This document shows, piece by piece, positions 10,222 through 21,369 of a DNA stretch of 64,000 bases. The stretch comes from Urophycis tenuis. Lineage: Eukaryota > Chordata > Actinopteri > Gadiformes > Phycidae. The notes beneath the pieces were generated by a model. That model worked only from the letters and a program-made list of their open reading frames with translations. It was not told where the DNA came from and did not search any database. Both the position numbers and the translations under genes were made by a program. Numbering within the stretch: position 1 is the first letter of the stretch; each line of letters begins with the position of its first letter. The stretch covers positions 262,501 through 326,500 of the forward strand of contig JAXIVH010000044.1 of NCBI GenBank assembly GCA_036785325.1, given 5' to 3'.

Positions 10222-12050
10222 TCAATCATCCTTTTCCTCCTCTTCCTCATCGTCAACTATATTCGTATGAATTTCATCAGTCAAGTCATCTTCATCTGAA
10301 TCCTTTTCTGCCAAGACATCAACAAGGGCTTTGGGGATGACGTCACCCTCAAACCATAGTGGTTCTAGCTTGCCTGTCTCTGTGTTTATGTGAAATCCAT
10401 GGTTGAGCGGTCTTGGGATTTCCGGGTAGTGCTCATGAGACCTCTTCCAGGTGCATACTTGAAAGTTTACTCTATTCATGTGCTGTAAGAGGACCCTCTT
10501 GCAAGGTGGGAAGGTTGAGAGGTCAACGGAAAGATCCTGTCAAAGCTCCAGGCTTGAGCCACACATCTTCTTGACTTTAATCCCTCTTGCCTCATCAACA
10601 TTCTTGATTTGACGATTGAAACCATAGAGGCGACAGGTGAACTCTTGAACACCGCTGAGAATCTGTTCATCAAGCTCCCAAGAGTTCTCCACTTTAGCAA
10701 AGATCTGAATAAACTTTGAATTCTGATTAATAATCTTCATCGGACGGACCTTCCCTTTGCCTTTGAATGCTGAAGTGCAGTCAGCACCAGTGAGTGCATG
10801 CAAGGCCAGAAGAGCTGAATGTGTTCCTGTGAATAATCTTCAGCCAGCTGATTGATGTTGATTAGTCTATCTCCCATGTCAAAGATGATATTGACAGTTG
10901 ATGACTTGGCATAATACAGGAGGATGATGAAAATGTCAGAGTCTTTTACTCTGACTCTAACTGTTCTGATGTGAGGCATTTTGGTTTGGATATACTGCAT
11001 GTAAATTATCACCCTCACATCTGTTTTCTCATGTTTTGAACAGATCTCTGGTAGAAGTTCTTTTGACATAACTCTAGCATTGCATTCTATCTTGAAAGCT
11101 TTACCAGCGTCTATGAAAATGACAGGCCTTCGGATGATGTCTCCCATCATATCATGAGAGCTCCAGTGATCCAGAAGTAAATGAATGAGTGCCTTCTTGT
11201 TTTCATCGTTTGTGAGAAAACCATTCCAATCAGCGGGGTGATGAACATTCAGCCCATTAACTCTGAAGTGTTCACCACAACCTCTGCAATCTCTCTCAGC
11301 TGATTTTGGTGAATAAAGACGGTCAAGGTAAGTGTCTGTGCTGAATAATGTTTCAGCTGCAGAAGGTAGACTTTTGAAAGTGTGCTCTGATATAGTCTTC
11401 ATTGTCTTTGGTACATCGCACATGTAGAATGAGGAGTTTCCATCTTGAATGAGAGCACATTGGGTTGGAGAAGGAAGTTGTGCATTCTCAGCCATCGATT
11501 GTTGAGATGGAGTATGGCGTCAGAGTCAAGGGATAGGTCATTAGGTTAGAGATGCTTATTTGTGACTTAAGTTCTTGTGATTTGATGAAGATTTAAAAGA
11601 TAAACCCACTTGTACTTGTACTGGATCACTTTCTGGTTTGATGCCACAAGCTTCCTTTTAGGTGTGGTAGACGACATTGTCTTGAATCTGTTCCTCTTAA
11701 TGGGTTCAAAGAAAATGACCTTTTTAGTTTGAAGTCGATCACGGATGAACTTCTCTTTTTGAGTTTTGCCATTTTTCAGGGCTTTCAGCACATCATAGCG
11801 CACCTCTTCTGGCATAGCTGCTCCTGAACTCAAACTTGTCAAGGGCTGAGAAGTCTGAAGCTGAAATGGGTTGATAAAACTCTGAAAAGCTTCTACTGTT
11901 CGCTACACTTGCTCTTCAGACCGATTTCACATGGTCTGAGATCTCTTTGTTGTCTCTCTGTATGTTTGCCTCGGCCACTTGTCATTTCCCATATGGCTTC
12001 TACAAACTCTCCTTTGGCATGGGCAGTCAGGTTATGACGTTAGCTCGCTT
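10222..12050 (-). pseudogene. Decayed copy B of the same uncharacterised protein family (middle to C-terminus)
   Basis: Frames 11842-11567, 11495-10737, 10803-10540 and 10479-10222 give successive pieces. They are AAMPEEVRYDVLKAL with KKVIFFEPIKRNRFKTM, then a segment with DHWSSHD and the box VKDSDIFIILLYYA, then HALTGADCTSAFKGKGK, and finally the C-terminus NFQVCTWKRS...PLNHGF...EPLWFEGDVIPKAL and an acidic tail ending EEEEEKDD. DSDI and HALTGAD correspond to the DTDV and missing HALTG positions of copy A, so the two loci are overlapping fragments of one family. Recognisable sequence continues to about 12050 in broken frames. The last exon-like frame ends in a natural stop, so the true C-terminus seems preserved. 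Function unknown; a PIN/FEN-like nuclease fold is only a guess. Confidence 0.6.
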
Positions 12051-12487
12051 CATAATTGCTGGTTATTCCACAGATCCCAGCAGAATATGTACCAGACCCT
12101 GGGTTTGACTTGAGCCATTTCATAGTTGTCTTTCATTTCATATGTATGGACTTGTCGTTTACTGTCCCCTGGGAACCATGCAGGATGCAGTTTTCCAGGG
12201 ATGGCTGAGTTGGAGGCTTCTGCTTTGAAGAACTCTGGCCAGCTGGCCAGTCTTAATCATTTTGTCGTTTTTTGGCATGCTGACCGGCTTAGATATATTG
12301 CTGCATTACACCCATCTGAAAATCAGTTTATTAATTACAACAATGACATCATGTGTAGCATTCAATGTTTCATATTTCATTGAAGTCTAGCCTCAAACAG
12401 ACTGATGATTTGATGACAACCATCAGAAAATCAGTATATTTACAACAGTGACATATTACACATGCACACACGTTTTCACACACGTAT

Positions 12488-12488
<1 letters not shown>

Positions 12489-12527
<39 letters not shown>
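12489..12527. repeat. (CA)n microsatellite
   Basis: About 19 CA units, in a gene-free stretch (12051-13311) that otherwise shows only AT-rich unique sequence. Confidence 0.95.
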
Positions 12528-12944
12528 CACCATCATTTCTCTCCCACTCCTGCTCGCACTATCTTGCTACATGTGGCTGGCTATGCTAGCTAACAATCTG
12601 ACAAGTTAACTAGCTAATGATATCAATCTAGAAGTAGAGTGAGCGCCTTACATGTAGAAAAATATAGGGCACCAATCCCAATAGAATCAATATCTTTCTA
12701 TAACCAGAAAAAAGATAAACTTACCAACAAATTGTCTTTGCTGAAAAACTTCAGGATGTGAAATGAAAGGTTAGGTAGTTGATTAGTGTGTTGGTTGGTT
12801 AGTGTGTTTCTGTGTGTACCCTGGTTACCATTGGTTACCATTTTTTTTACACCCAGACCCCAGTCCACCTGGGGGCTTTATATTATTAACTTGTAATGTA
12901 ATTCACTTCATATAGTACATAAGTCAAGTCTCAACTTAAAAAAA

Positions 12945-12948
<4 letters not shown>

Positions 12949-13009
<61 letters not shown>
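12949..13009. repeat. (TA)n microsatellite
   Basis: About 30 uninterrupted TA units preceded by a short A-run. Confidence 0.95.
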
Positions 13010-13013
<4 letters not shown>

Positions 13014-13324
13014 TATATTTATTATAACTTTAACAATTACAATGTGTAATTTAAAGGCTGTAGAATGTTTTTGTTGTTGTCCATCTGTCTTAACTGTTTG
13101 TCTTTCATACATTTTGTCAAACATTGACATTTTATTGGTGTTGCTATCCTGACCTGTTTCTGTTGTTTCTTACTGTTGTCTTGTATGTGTGTCTCTCTGT
13201 TGTTATCCAGTTGTCTGCGTCTTTGTTGTCTGTCTCTCTGTTTCTATCCCCAGTCAACTGTCTCATGGACCTCTTACCCTGCAGTAAATGACAGAAACAA
13301 ATTAATATATTAGTTTGAGAAATA

Positions 13325-15350
13325 TAGAGTCCGAGTGGACCTTGTTCCGTGCCTCCATTGTTGAAGCGGTCGACCGGAGCTGTGGCCGTAAGGTCGTCGG
13401 TGCCTGTCGCGGCGGCAACCCCCGAACCCGCTGGTGGACCCCAGCGGTAAGGGAAGCCGTCAGGCTGAAAAAGAAGTCCTACCGGGCCTTTTTGGCCCGT
13501 GGGACTCCTGAGGCAGCTGATGGGTACCGGCGGGCCAAGCGGGGCGCGGCTTCGGCGGTTGCGGAGGCAAAAACTCGGGTGTGGGAGGAGTTTGGTGAGG
13601 CCATGGAGAAGGACTTCCGAACGGCTTCGAGGAGGTTCTGGACCACCATCCGGCGTCTCAGGAGGGGGAAGCAGTGCTCTGTCAACACCGTGTATGGGAG
13701 AGACGGGGCGCTGCTGACCTCGACTCGGGACGTTGTGAATCGGTGGGGGGAATACTTCGAAGACCTCCTCAACCCCACCAACACGCCTTCCACTGAGGAA
13801 GCAGGGTCTGGGGACTCGGGGGGGGGACTCTCCTATCTCCGGGGCCGAGATCGCCGAGGTGGTTAAAAAGCTCCTCGGTGGCAAGGCCCCGGGGGTGGAC
13901 GAGGTCCACCCCGAGTTCCTAAAGGCCCTGGATGCTGTGGGGTTGTCTTGGTTGACACGTCTCTGCAGCATCGCGTGGACATCGGGGGCAGTGCCTCTGG
14001 ATTGGCAGACCGGGGTGGTGGTTCCCCTCTTCAAAAAGGGGGACCGGAAGGTGTGCTCCAACTACAGGGGGATCACACTCCTCAGCCTCCCCGGTAAGGT
14101 CTATTCGGGGGTCCTGGAGAGGAGGGTCCGTAGGATAGTCGAACCTCGGATTCAGGAGGAGCGATGTGGTTTTCGTCCCGGCGGTGGAACTGTGGACCAG
14201 CTCTATACCCTTGGCGCGGTGCTCGAGGGTGCATGGGAGTTCGCCCAACCAGTCTACATGTGCTTTGTGGACTTGGAGAAGGCGTTCGACCGTGTCCCTC
14301 GGGGAGCCCTGTGGGGGGTGCTCCGGGAGTATGGGGTACCGGGCCCGCTGTTACCCGGCCATCGGGTCCCTGTACTCCCGGTGCCAGAGCTTGGTCCGCA
14401 TTGCCGGCAGTAAGTCGAGCCTGTTTCCGGTGGGGGTTGGCCTCCGCCAGGGCTGGCCTTTATCACCGATTCTGTTCACAACTTTTATGGACAGAATTTC
14501 TAGGCGCAGCCAGGGCGTTGAGGGGTTACGGTTCGGTGGCCTCAGGATTGCGTCACTGCTTTTCACAGATGATCTTGTCCTGATGGCTTCATCGGGCCGT
14601 GACCTTCAGCTCTCACTGGAGCGGTTCGCAGCCGAATGTGAAGCGGCTGGGATGAGGATCAGCACCTCCAAATCCGAGGCCATGGTTCTCGGCCGGAAAA
14701 GGGTGGAGTGCACTCTCCGGGTCGGGGAGGAGATTCTGCCTCAAGTGGAGGAGTTCAAGTATCTCGGGGTCTTGTTCACGAGTGAGGGGAGGATGGAGCG
14801 GGAGATTGACCGACGGATCGGTGCGGTGTCGGCAGTGATGCGGGCTCTGCACCGGTCCGTCATGGTGAGGAAGGAGCTGAGCCTAAAGGCGAAGCTCTCG
14901 ATTTACCGGTCAATCTACGTTCCTACCCTCACCTATGGTCACAAGCTGTGGGTAGTGACCGAAAGAACGAGATCGCGAATACAAGCGGCCGAAATGAGTT
15001 TCCTCCGCAGGGTGTCCGGGCTCTCCCTTAGAGATAGGGTGAGAAGCTCGGTCATCCGGGAGGGGCTCAGAGTAGAACCGCTGCTCCTCCGCATCGAGAG
15101 GAGCCAGTTGCGGTGGCTCGGGCATCTAGTGAGGATGCCTCCTGGACGCCTCCCTGGGGAGGTGTTCCGGGCACGTCCCTCCGGGAGGAGGCCCCGGGGA
15201 AGACCCAGGACACGCTGGAGGGACTATGTCTCTCGGCTGGCCTGGGAACGCCTCGGGATCCCCCCGGAAGAGCTGGACGAAGTGGCTGGGGAGAGGGAAG
15301 TTTGGGCTTCTCTCCTCAGGCTGCTGCCCCCGCGACCCGACCCCGGATAA
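13325..15350 (+). pseudogene. LINE reverse transcriptase, two frameshifts
   Basis: Three frames join into the second half of a LINE protein: 13325-13866, 13859-14413 and 14166-15350. The first carries a linker ending at a run of nine G (13818-13826), a likely slippage site for the first shift. The second contains GKAPGVDEVHPE, FKKGDRKVCSNYRGITLL, CGFRPGGGTVDQL and FVDLEKAFD. The second shift lies near 14350, after GVPGPLL. The third has GLRQGWPLSPILF, the catalytic box LLFTDDLVL (Thr where most have Ala) and the C-terminal RSQLRWLGHLVRM and GRPRTRWRDYV blocks, ending in a stop at 15350. The endonuclease domain is absent because of 5' truncation. Confidence 0.85.
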
Positions 15351-15375
15351 GCGGAGGATATGGATGGATGGATGG
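13325..15375 (+). mobile_element. 5'-truncated LINE with 13-bp target duplication and ATGG tail
   Basis: AGTTTGAGAAATA occurs at 13312-13324 and again at 15376-15388, flanking a 2051-bp insert that ends in tandem ATGG units (about 15359-15375). This is the signature of target-primed insertion of a 5'-truncated copy. The boundaries are exact, and the perfect duplication argues for a fairly recent event, although the frames are already broken. From the reverse transcriptase and C-terminal wording I place it with the RTE-like/Rex-like LINEs of fish; the clade is not certain. Confidence 0.92.
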
Positions 15376-15511
15376 AGTTTGAGAAATACTGCCCTTAATC
15401 TATGAAGTTATCTAATGGAAGGCTATATGTTGGGGTTGCATACATAAGAAATTTCAATTAATTAACAAGCAAACCAATCAAAATGAGACTCACCATCTAG
15501 GCTACTGCTTC

Positions 15512-16686
15512 TGTAACCCAGAGGTAACTACAGTTACTTATTGTAAGCTCTTCAAGTTTGTTCTGGGAGCATTGCCGTTAAAGCACCATTACGGTAGTTT
15601 TGCGACATCCAGCTGGTTTCCAACCCTAGTGGGAATCGTAGGCTCTGAGGGATGTACTGCAATTGCAACTCAACGTGTTGCCTCCGTGTTCCTCCGGTAG
15701 AGCTTATAACTGTGGTGTTTCATTGTCAGGTGAGCATTAACAGTTAATGGGTAATGTTGCTAGTGTTGTAATGACGTGTTGTATATACTGTATGAAGGTT
15801 GAGTTAAACGAATGAGCAAATATTATTGATTTGTTGACGGCGTGTAATGCTAAGTGCCTGCTATGTGTTCTGAAGGTAACTAAATGCTAACGCAAGTCAT
15901 GTTGCACAGCAGTGTCATATAAATCTGTGCTGATGTAAACTTAGTGACGTGTTACTATAGTGGGAATCGTGAGCTCTGAGGGACGTACGGCAGTCGCAGC
16001 TCAACGTGTTGCCTCCGTGTTCAAGTTCAAGATTCAAGTAAACTTTATTGTCAGTTTTCATGAATGTACAGGCCATACACAAGAACCAAAATGCCGTTTC
16101 CCTCAATCCCTGGTGCAAGACAGGTTATAAGCTCTTCCTCCGGTAGAGCTTATAACTGGTGTTTTTCATTGTTAGCGACGGTCGACTTCAGAGAGGGAGA
16201 GGGAGACTGCCCAGGTGTCCTGGTGGTCGCAGTGGAGAATGTCTTCGTGACCCGACCCCTTGACCATTCTCCAGGCAGACACACAGACATATCCCAACCC
16301 CCCTGCACATGCTACACATATATCATAAATAGAAAGAGCTCTATTTTTCGGCTGGCCAGCCATTTATTTTTTACTATTTTTTCAACACCTGATCGGTGAT
16401 TTTGTTTCATTCTCTTTTCTTTTATTTGTTTATGGAGTAAATACTCCCTACCTGTAAAACTCAAACCGAGTATTCAAGTTTTCCTTTCTTTTCAAAAAGT
16501 TAGATTCTAAATACATTTATTTTCATATATGTATATATATATATGGTGAATGTTATAACTTTTGAGTTGTTTCTGTGAAGAATTAAGAGGTGAGATGATA
16601 TTTCTGTCCCAGAAATATCTGAATAAATCCTGGGTTGGTAGTAAACTGCTATCAGGAGTCTTGAGTGTTTCTATTGGTTGGTTACA
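15512..16686 (+). repeat. 5' LTR of a Lys-primed LTR retroelement
   Basis: The unit begins TGTAACCCAGAGG and ends GGTTACA, giving matched TGTAACC/GGTTACA termini. An AATAAA lies at 16622-16627, about 60 bp before the end, and a primer-binding site follows downstream. An internal direct repeat (gtgggaatcg..., about 15629 and 15960) recurs in the related solo LTRs at 26932 and 53054. A LINE tail has inserted at about 16019-16137. It is clearly diverged from the two solo LTRs, so it is an older family member. No 3' LTR is in the window. Confidence 0.75.
16019..16137 (-). mobile_element. LINE 3'-end fragment inserted in the LTR
   Basis: About 119 bp interrupt the word cgtgttcctccgg of the LTR. 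Read on the minus strand the fragment ends with acaataaagtttacttgaat followed by CTTGAA repeats, the usual 3' end of a fish LINE. No target duplication is clear. Confidence 0.6.
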
Positions 16687-16705
16687 ATAATAGCAGTCGA
16701 AAAAT

Positions 16706-16723
16706 TGGTGCCTGAACAGGGAC
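16706..16723 (+). promoter_or_regulatory. Primer-binding site for tRNA-Lys
   Basis: TGGTGCCTGAACAGGGAC is complementary to the 3' end of tRNA-Lys(TTT) plus CCA. Against the tRNA-Lys gene at 44898-44970 it matches at every position except the one facing the discriminator base. It lies 19 bp after the LTR end rather than the usual 0-3 bp, so either the LTR end is a little further right or a leader insertion occurred. Confidence 0.7.
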
Positions 16724-16799
16724 TAGAAGTGCATCCACCTCGTCTTCTGTGTTTTTTTTAGTGCATCATTTTTAGAATTTAGCCATTTCAGGGTTAAAA

Positions 16800-16880
16800 A
16801 TGGAGCTTTGTGACATCTATGGTTTTGACTTAGAGTGCTCTGTACTTATAAGGGGTGTTCCAGATCAGGTGAAACTAGAC
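16800..16880 (+). pseudogene. Start of a gag-like ORF, split by a hAT transposon
   Basis: An ATG 77 bp downstream of the primer-binding site opens 27 codons, cut exactly where the hAT element begins (16881). The frame resumes after the transposon at 25254 and continues to a stop at about 25318, then runs into the next insertion at 25343. One copy of the 8-base duplication has to be discounted to keep the frame. Only this short N-terminal part of the retroelement is present, with no protease, RT or integrase. The family cannot be assigned from so little. Confidence 0.5.
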
Positions 16881-17109
16881 CAGTTGTTCCCAAACTTTTT
16901 GTGCCCAAGGCACACCAAAGGACAAGTAAAAATCTCAAGGTACACCTATTGTGCAAAATAGCCTTTATAACACGTGTTATCACTCATATCATGTAAAATA
17001 CCTTAAATGTGCATACTTATTTACTAATGTCAAATAAAATGTGACAAAGACAACTACTCAATCACAATCACTCATGAAATATTTATTAACAAAAATATTT
17101 CAAAAATGA

Positions 17110-20100
17110 ATTTGTTGGCTTCCTTCTGTCTCGCAAGACAATGGAGTATGCACCAGGGATTTGTCATGTTGGGCTACAGGCCCTGCTGTGGCTGAACAGT
17201 CCGATCCGAGAGTGGCAGTCTCTGTTACAGTTTCCACAGATATACTGTGAGCCTGCCTCTGTGGATGCTGGTGCTGCCTTCTGCTGCCTGCGCGTCTTCC
17301 TCTCCCCCTAAAGGTCCTCTCTCCTTCTCTCGCTCCTCTGGATGGCTGCCTTGATGGCAAGCCTCCAGTTGCTGCGGTCCGCAGCTTCAGCTTCCCAGCC
17401 AGCTGGGTCGATGTTGCCTGCCTTCAGGTCTCGCTTGCAGACATCCTTGTAGCGGAGAAGAGGCCTTCCTTTGGGTCTGGACCCAGTTGCAAGCTCCCCG
17501 TAGAGCACGTCTTTTGGTATTCTGCCATCTTGCATGCGGCTGACATGGCCAAGCCAGCGTAAGCGCCTTTGGGTAAGCAAAGCAAACATGCTTGGTGTTC
17601 CCGCCTGAGCCAGAACATTCTTGTTGGGGGTACGGTCCTGCCAGGTGATGCCAAGAATCCTTCTAAGACAGCGTAGATGGAATGAGTTGGGTCTACGTTC
17701 TCGGTGGGAGTAGAGGGTCCATGCTTCGCTGGCATACAGCAGTGTGCTAAGCACACAGGCTTGGTACACCTTCATCTTGGTGTTGATGGTAAGCATGGAG
17801 TTGTCCCAGACCCTCTTTGCAAGGCGGGCCATTGATGTTGCAGCCCTGCCGATCCTTATGTTCAGCTCAGCGTCCAGGGAGAGGTTTTTTGAGATGGTGG
17901 AGCATGTAAAGGTATGTAAGGGTATGTAAAGGCCCCCACCCAGTATGTAAAGGCCCCCACCACCTCAAGGGTGTGGTCACTGATGGAGATACAGGGGATG
18001 CTGCAGGCGTCTTGGCCCACGATGTGGGTCTTTTTCAGGCTGATTGTGAGACCAAACTCTCCGCAGGCACATGAGAAGCGGCTGATGAGGCGTTGTAGAG
18101 CCTCCTCGGTGTGTGCCGTCAGAGCAGCGTCATCTGCAAAGAGCAGCTCCCTGATCAGTACTTTCCTTACTTTGGTCTTTGCCCTGAGACGTGCAAGGTT
18201 AAAGAGATTTCCATCGCTTCTGGTGTGGAGGTATACGCCATCATCTGACTGGTTGAAGGCGTATGATAGCAGTAAGGAGAAGAATATTCCAAAGAGTGTC
18301 GGAGCGAGCACACACCCTTGTTTCACTCCGCTCCTGATTGGAAATGGGTCGGAAGCAGAGCCGTCGTACTGGACGATGCCTTTTGTGTCTTCATGAAAGG
18401 ACTCGATCAGTCTCAGGAGCTTGGGGGGACAGCCAATCTTCTGCAGAAGGATGAAGAGGCCTTTCCTACTGACAAGGTCAAAGGCCTTTGTCAGGTCAAT
18501 GAAGGCGAGGTACAATGGCTGCCTCTGCTCACGGCACTTCTCCTGCATCTGCCTGAGTGAGAATATCATGTCGACTGTTGATCTCCCTGCTCTGAATCCA
18601 CATTGTGCCTCAGGGTATATGCGTTCTGTGAGTGACTGCAACCTGCTCAGTAGGACACGGGCAAAAGCCTTGCCAACCACGCTGAGCAGTGAAATTCCTC
18701 TGTAATTGTTGCAGTCGCTGCAATCTCCTTTGTTCTTGTAGAGTGTAATGATGTTTGCGTCCCGCATGTCCTGGGGTACAGTCCCTTCCTCCCAACACTG
18801 TAAAATTAGCTTGTGGAGGTGGTTGAGGAGAGAGCTCGACTTTCCAGCCTTCATGACCTCTGGAGGAATTCCATCACTCCCTGGAGCTTTACCACGGGCC
18901 AGGGTGTCGATGGCCTTCCCAAGCTCTTCTATGGAGGGTGGAACGTCAAGCTCTTCAATGACAGGCAGGGAGATGGTGCTTTCCACTGCCATATCGGTGA
19001 CCGTGTTCTCCCTTGCATAGAGCTCCTGGTAATGCTCCACCCATCTCTCCATCTGTTTACCTCGGTCTGTCAGGATGGCACCTGTGGCAGACTTGAGTGG
19101 TGCAACCTTGACTGTACTTGGGCCAAAGGCTTTCTTTATGCCCTCATACATGGCGCCGATGTTTCCGCTGTCAGAGGAGAGCTGGAGGCTCTGGCAGAAG
19201 TCCAGCCAATAGCCATTGGTGCATTGTCGAGCCGTCCGCTGCGCATCACTTCGGGCCTTCCTGTATGCAGCGAGTGTTTTCTCTGTAGGCCCCCTCTTGT
19301 AATCAAGCATTGCTGTTCGTTTGACTGCGATCACAGGTTCCAATAAAGCGATTCCAGATTCAAACCAGTCTGGGTTCCTCCTCTCCTTCTTGCCAAAGAT
19401 GTCCATGGCAGATTTGTAGGTGAAGTCACGGATGTGGCACCATCTCTCTTCGGCATTGCCGTTTGGGCAGTCCCTGAGAGCAGCCTCGACAGTGCTGATG
19501 AAACGCTCGCACTCAGCAGGGATTGATGTCCTTGCTGTGTTGATTCGTGGGCGTCCTTTCTGCTTTGAGCGGTGGATTTGCTTGCACTGAAGACGCACCT
19601 TGCTGACAACCAGGGAGTGGTCAGTGTCGCAGTCAGCACTATGGTAGCTGCGGGTAACAAGGATGCAGTTCAGCATGGCCCTTTTAGTGATGACCAGATC
19701 CAGTTGGTGCCAGTGGTGTGATCTGGGATGCCGCCAGGACACCCTGTGGATGAGCTTGGTGGAGAAGAATGTATTGGTTATGCAGAGGTTGTAATAAGAG
19801 CATAACTTCAACAGTCTCTGCCCATTTTCATTCAACCTGCCAACGCCGAAGTGGCCAATGCTGCGAGGCCAGGAGTTGTAGTCGTCCCCGGTTCGAGCAT
19901 TGAAGTCCCCAAGCATGAACAAATGTTCGGTCTCAGGGATCTCTCTGACAGTATTCTCCAGCTCCTCGTAGAACTCATCCTTTGCCTCGGCAGGGGAGCA
20001 GAGTGTAGGGGCGTAGATGCTCAGGATAGTCGCCGGGCCTGAAGATGTTGATAGGCGAAGAGAGAGTATCCGAGGTGTGCCTTTTGATGGCGGTTCGACT

Positions 20101-21060
20101 GAAGCTAGAATGGAGTTTCTTACTGCGAAACCAACGCCATGTATTCGATGTTACTCTGGTTCTTTGCCCTGCCAAAAGAATGTGTAGTCCTGTTCACGGA
20201 GGCTGCCATTTGATGGAAGTCTTGTTTCCTGCAAAGCAGCGATGTCAATGTTGAGCCTCTTGAGCTCCCGATTGATGATTGCCGTTTTTCTGGAATCATC
20301 AACCTGCTGTAGGTCTTCTGAAAGGCCAGGGCACAAAGTCCTGACGTTCCAGCTTGCTAGCCGTAAGGTTGGTGCTTTCTTCTTTTTCGTTTTTCGTTTT
20401 CCGTTTTTTTTTTCGTTTTGCGTTTTGCCGGGTGAAGGTGTTTTACAGTCTGCTTTTCGGTCTTTCCCCTTAGCTCCAAGCACCCATTGAAGCAGGCAGA
20501 CTGTGGCGGGTCAGCACCTAATTGGCTGGGGGCTGCCCAGCTCGAGGCGGGCGATGGCTGACCAGTGGGACTGAAATGTCCCTCCCACTGTCGGAGACAA
20601 CCCGTAGCGTCTGAGCTTACGCCAATCTGCTCTGGACTTAAAACTCGTAACTGCTGTCTCCCGTGTTGTTTCTGTCGCTGAGGGTCAGCGGCACTGAAGT
20701 GACCTCTCCAGGGTGCATGCCTGGGCGGAATATAAGGAGATCCCGTGGTGCCCAGTCATCAGAATCCCCCTCTCGGCCTTGCTGATGTGATCCAAAGGAA
20801 AGCAGGGCAATACATTTGGCATCAGCTTGGCTGCAGGCGCTGCCAGCAGAGGATCAGCTATGACCCCAAGCCGCCTAAGGGGCGCCACTCCTGATTTTCT
20901 GTTTGGGTTTATTCCCATCTTCACCGTAACCCTGGTTTGGGGGCTGACGGGTACTGGGCCTTGCCACAGGCCGCCCGGAGGTAATGGTGGTTAGGGGTAC
21001 CCTCATTTTTATCCCCTAGGTCCATGCCCCCCACCATCGGATGCAGTTTAGCGTCGTGCC
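17110..21060 (-). mobile_element. RTE-like LINE inside the hAT element
   Basis: A minus-strand non-LTR retrotransposon with a 5' leader at about 20490-21060, an endonuclease/RT frame and a 3' end near 17110. The ends are approximate: GAATTT occurs at both borders and may be part of a target duplication. The protein wording resembles the RTE-X/Expander group of fish (inference from memory). Confidence 0.7.
17308..20483 (-). pseudogene. RTE-like endonuclease/reverse transcriptase, frameshifted
   Basis: Three main pieces. At 20483-20151 there is a Lys-rich N-terminus, then LASWNVRTL (catalytic Asn) and LQETRLPS (catalytic Glu). At 19922-17862 there are MLGDFNARTGD, CDTDHSLVV (the SDH-type box) and the RT blocks NNYRGISLLSVVGKAF, CGFRAGRSTVD, FIDLTKAFD, GVKQGCVLAPTLF and LLFADDAAL. 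At 17832-17308 is the C-terminus with RRLRWLGHVSRM and RPKGRPLLRYKDVCKRDL. Breaks lie between 20151 and 19922 and at 17862-17950. The latter coincides with a small tandem duplication of the word gtatgtaaaggcccccacc, which shifts the frame. All catalytic motifs survive, so decay is light. Confidence 0.85.
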
Positions 21061-21369
21061 CAGGACGAATTTACAACTTCAAATTCTATCTATATATCAA
21101 TTTAGGCTTCATCAAAGCAGCATTTAAACCAAACAGGTCACAAAATTAAAAGGAAATTCAGCACAGAGAACTGTCAATACAAGGAAGCTGCACTGTCCAT
21201 GGTCCTGACCTACAAATTATAAATGTAACATTTGGAATCAGCCTTGAAACATGTGCTATTGTAAATATTTACCGTATTAGTGAGATACGTGTGCCTGTTG
21301 GGGCGTACCGATTTTTTTAATCCTTGGTGGCACTAAGGAGAGGGCCACTCGCAAGTCCTGTTCAACAGA

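Noticed and set aside
12936..13130. Minus-strand frame with (YI)n
   Set aside because: Translation of a TA microsatellite.
15512..16880. Endogenous retrovirus with envelope
   Set aside because: Only an LTR, a primer site and a very short gag-like start are present; no RT, integrase or envelope sequence was seen, so only an LTR retroelement can be claimed.
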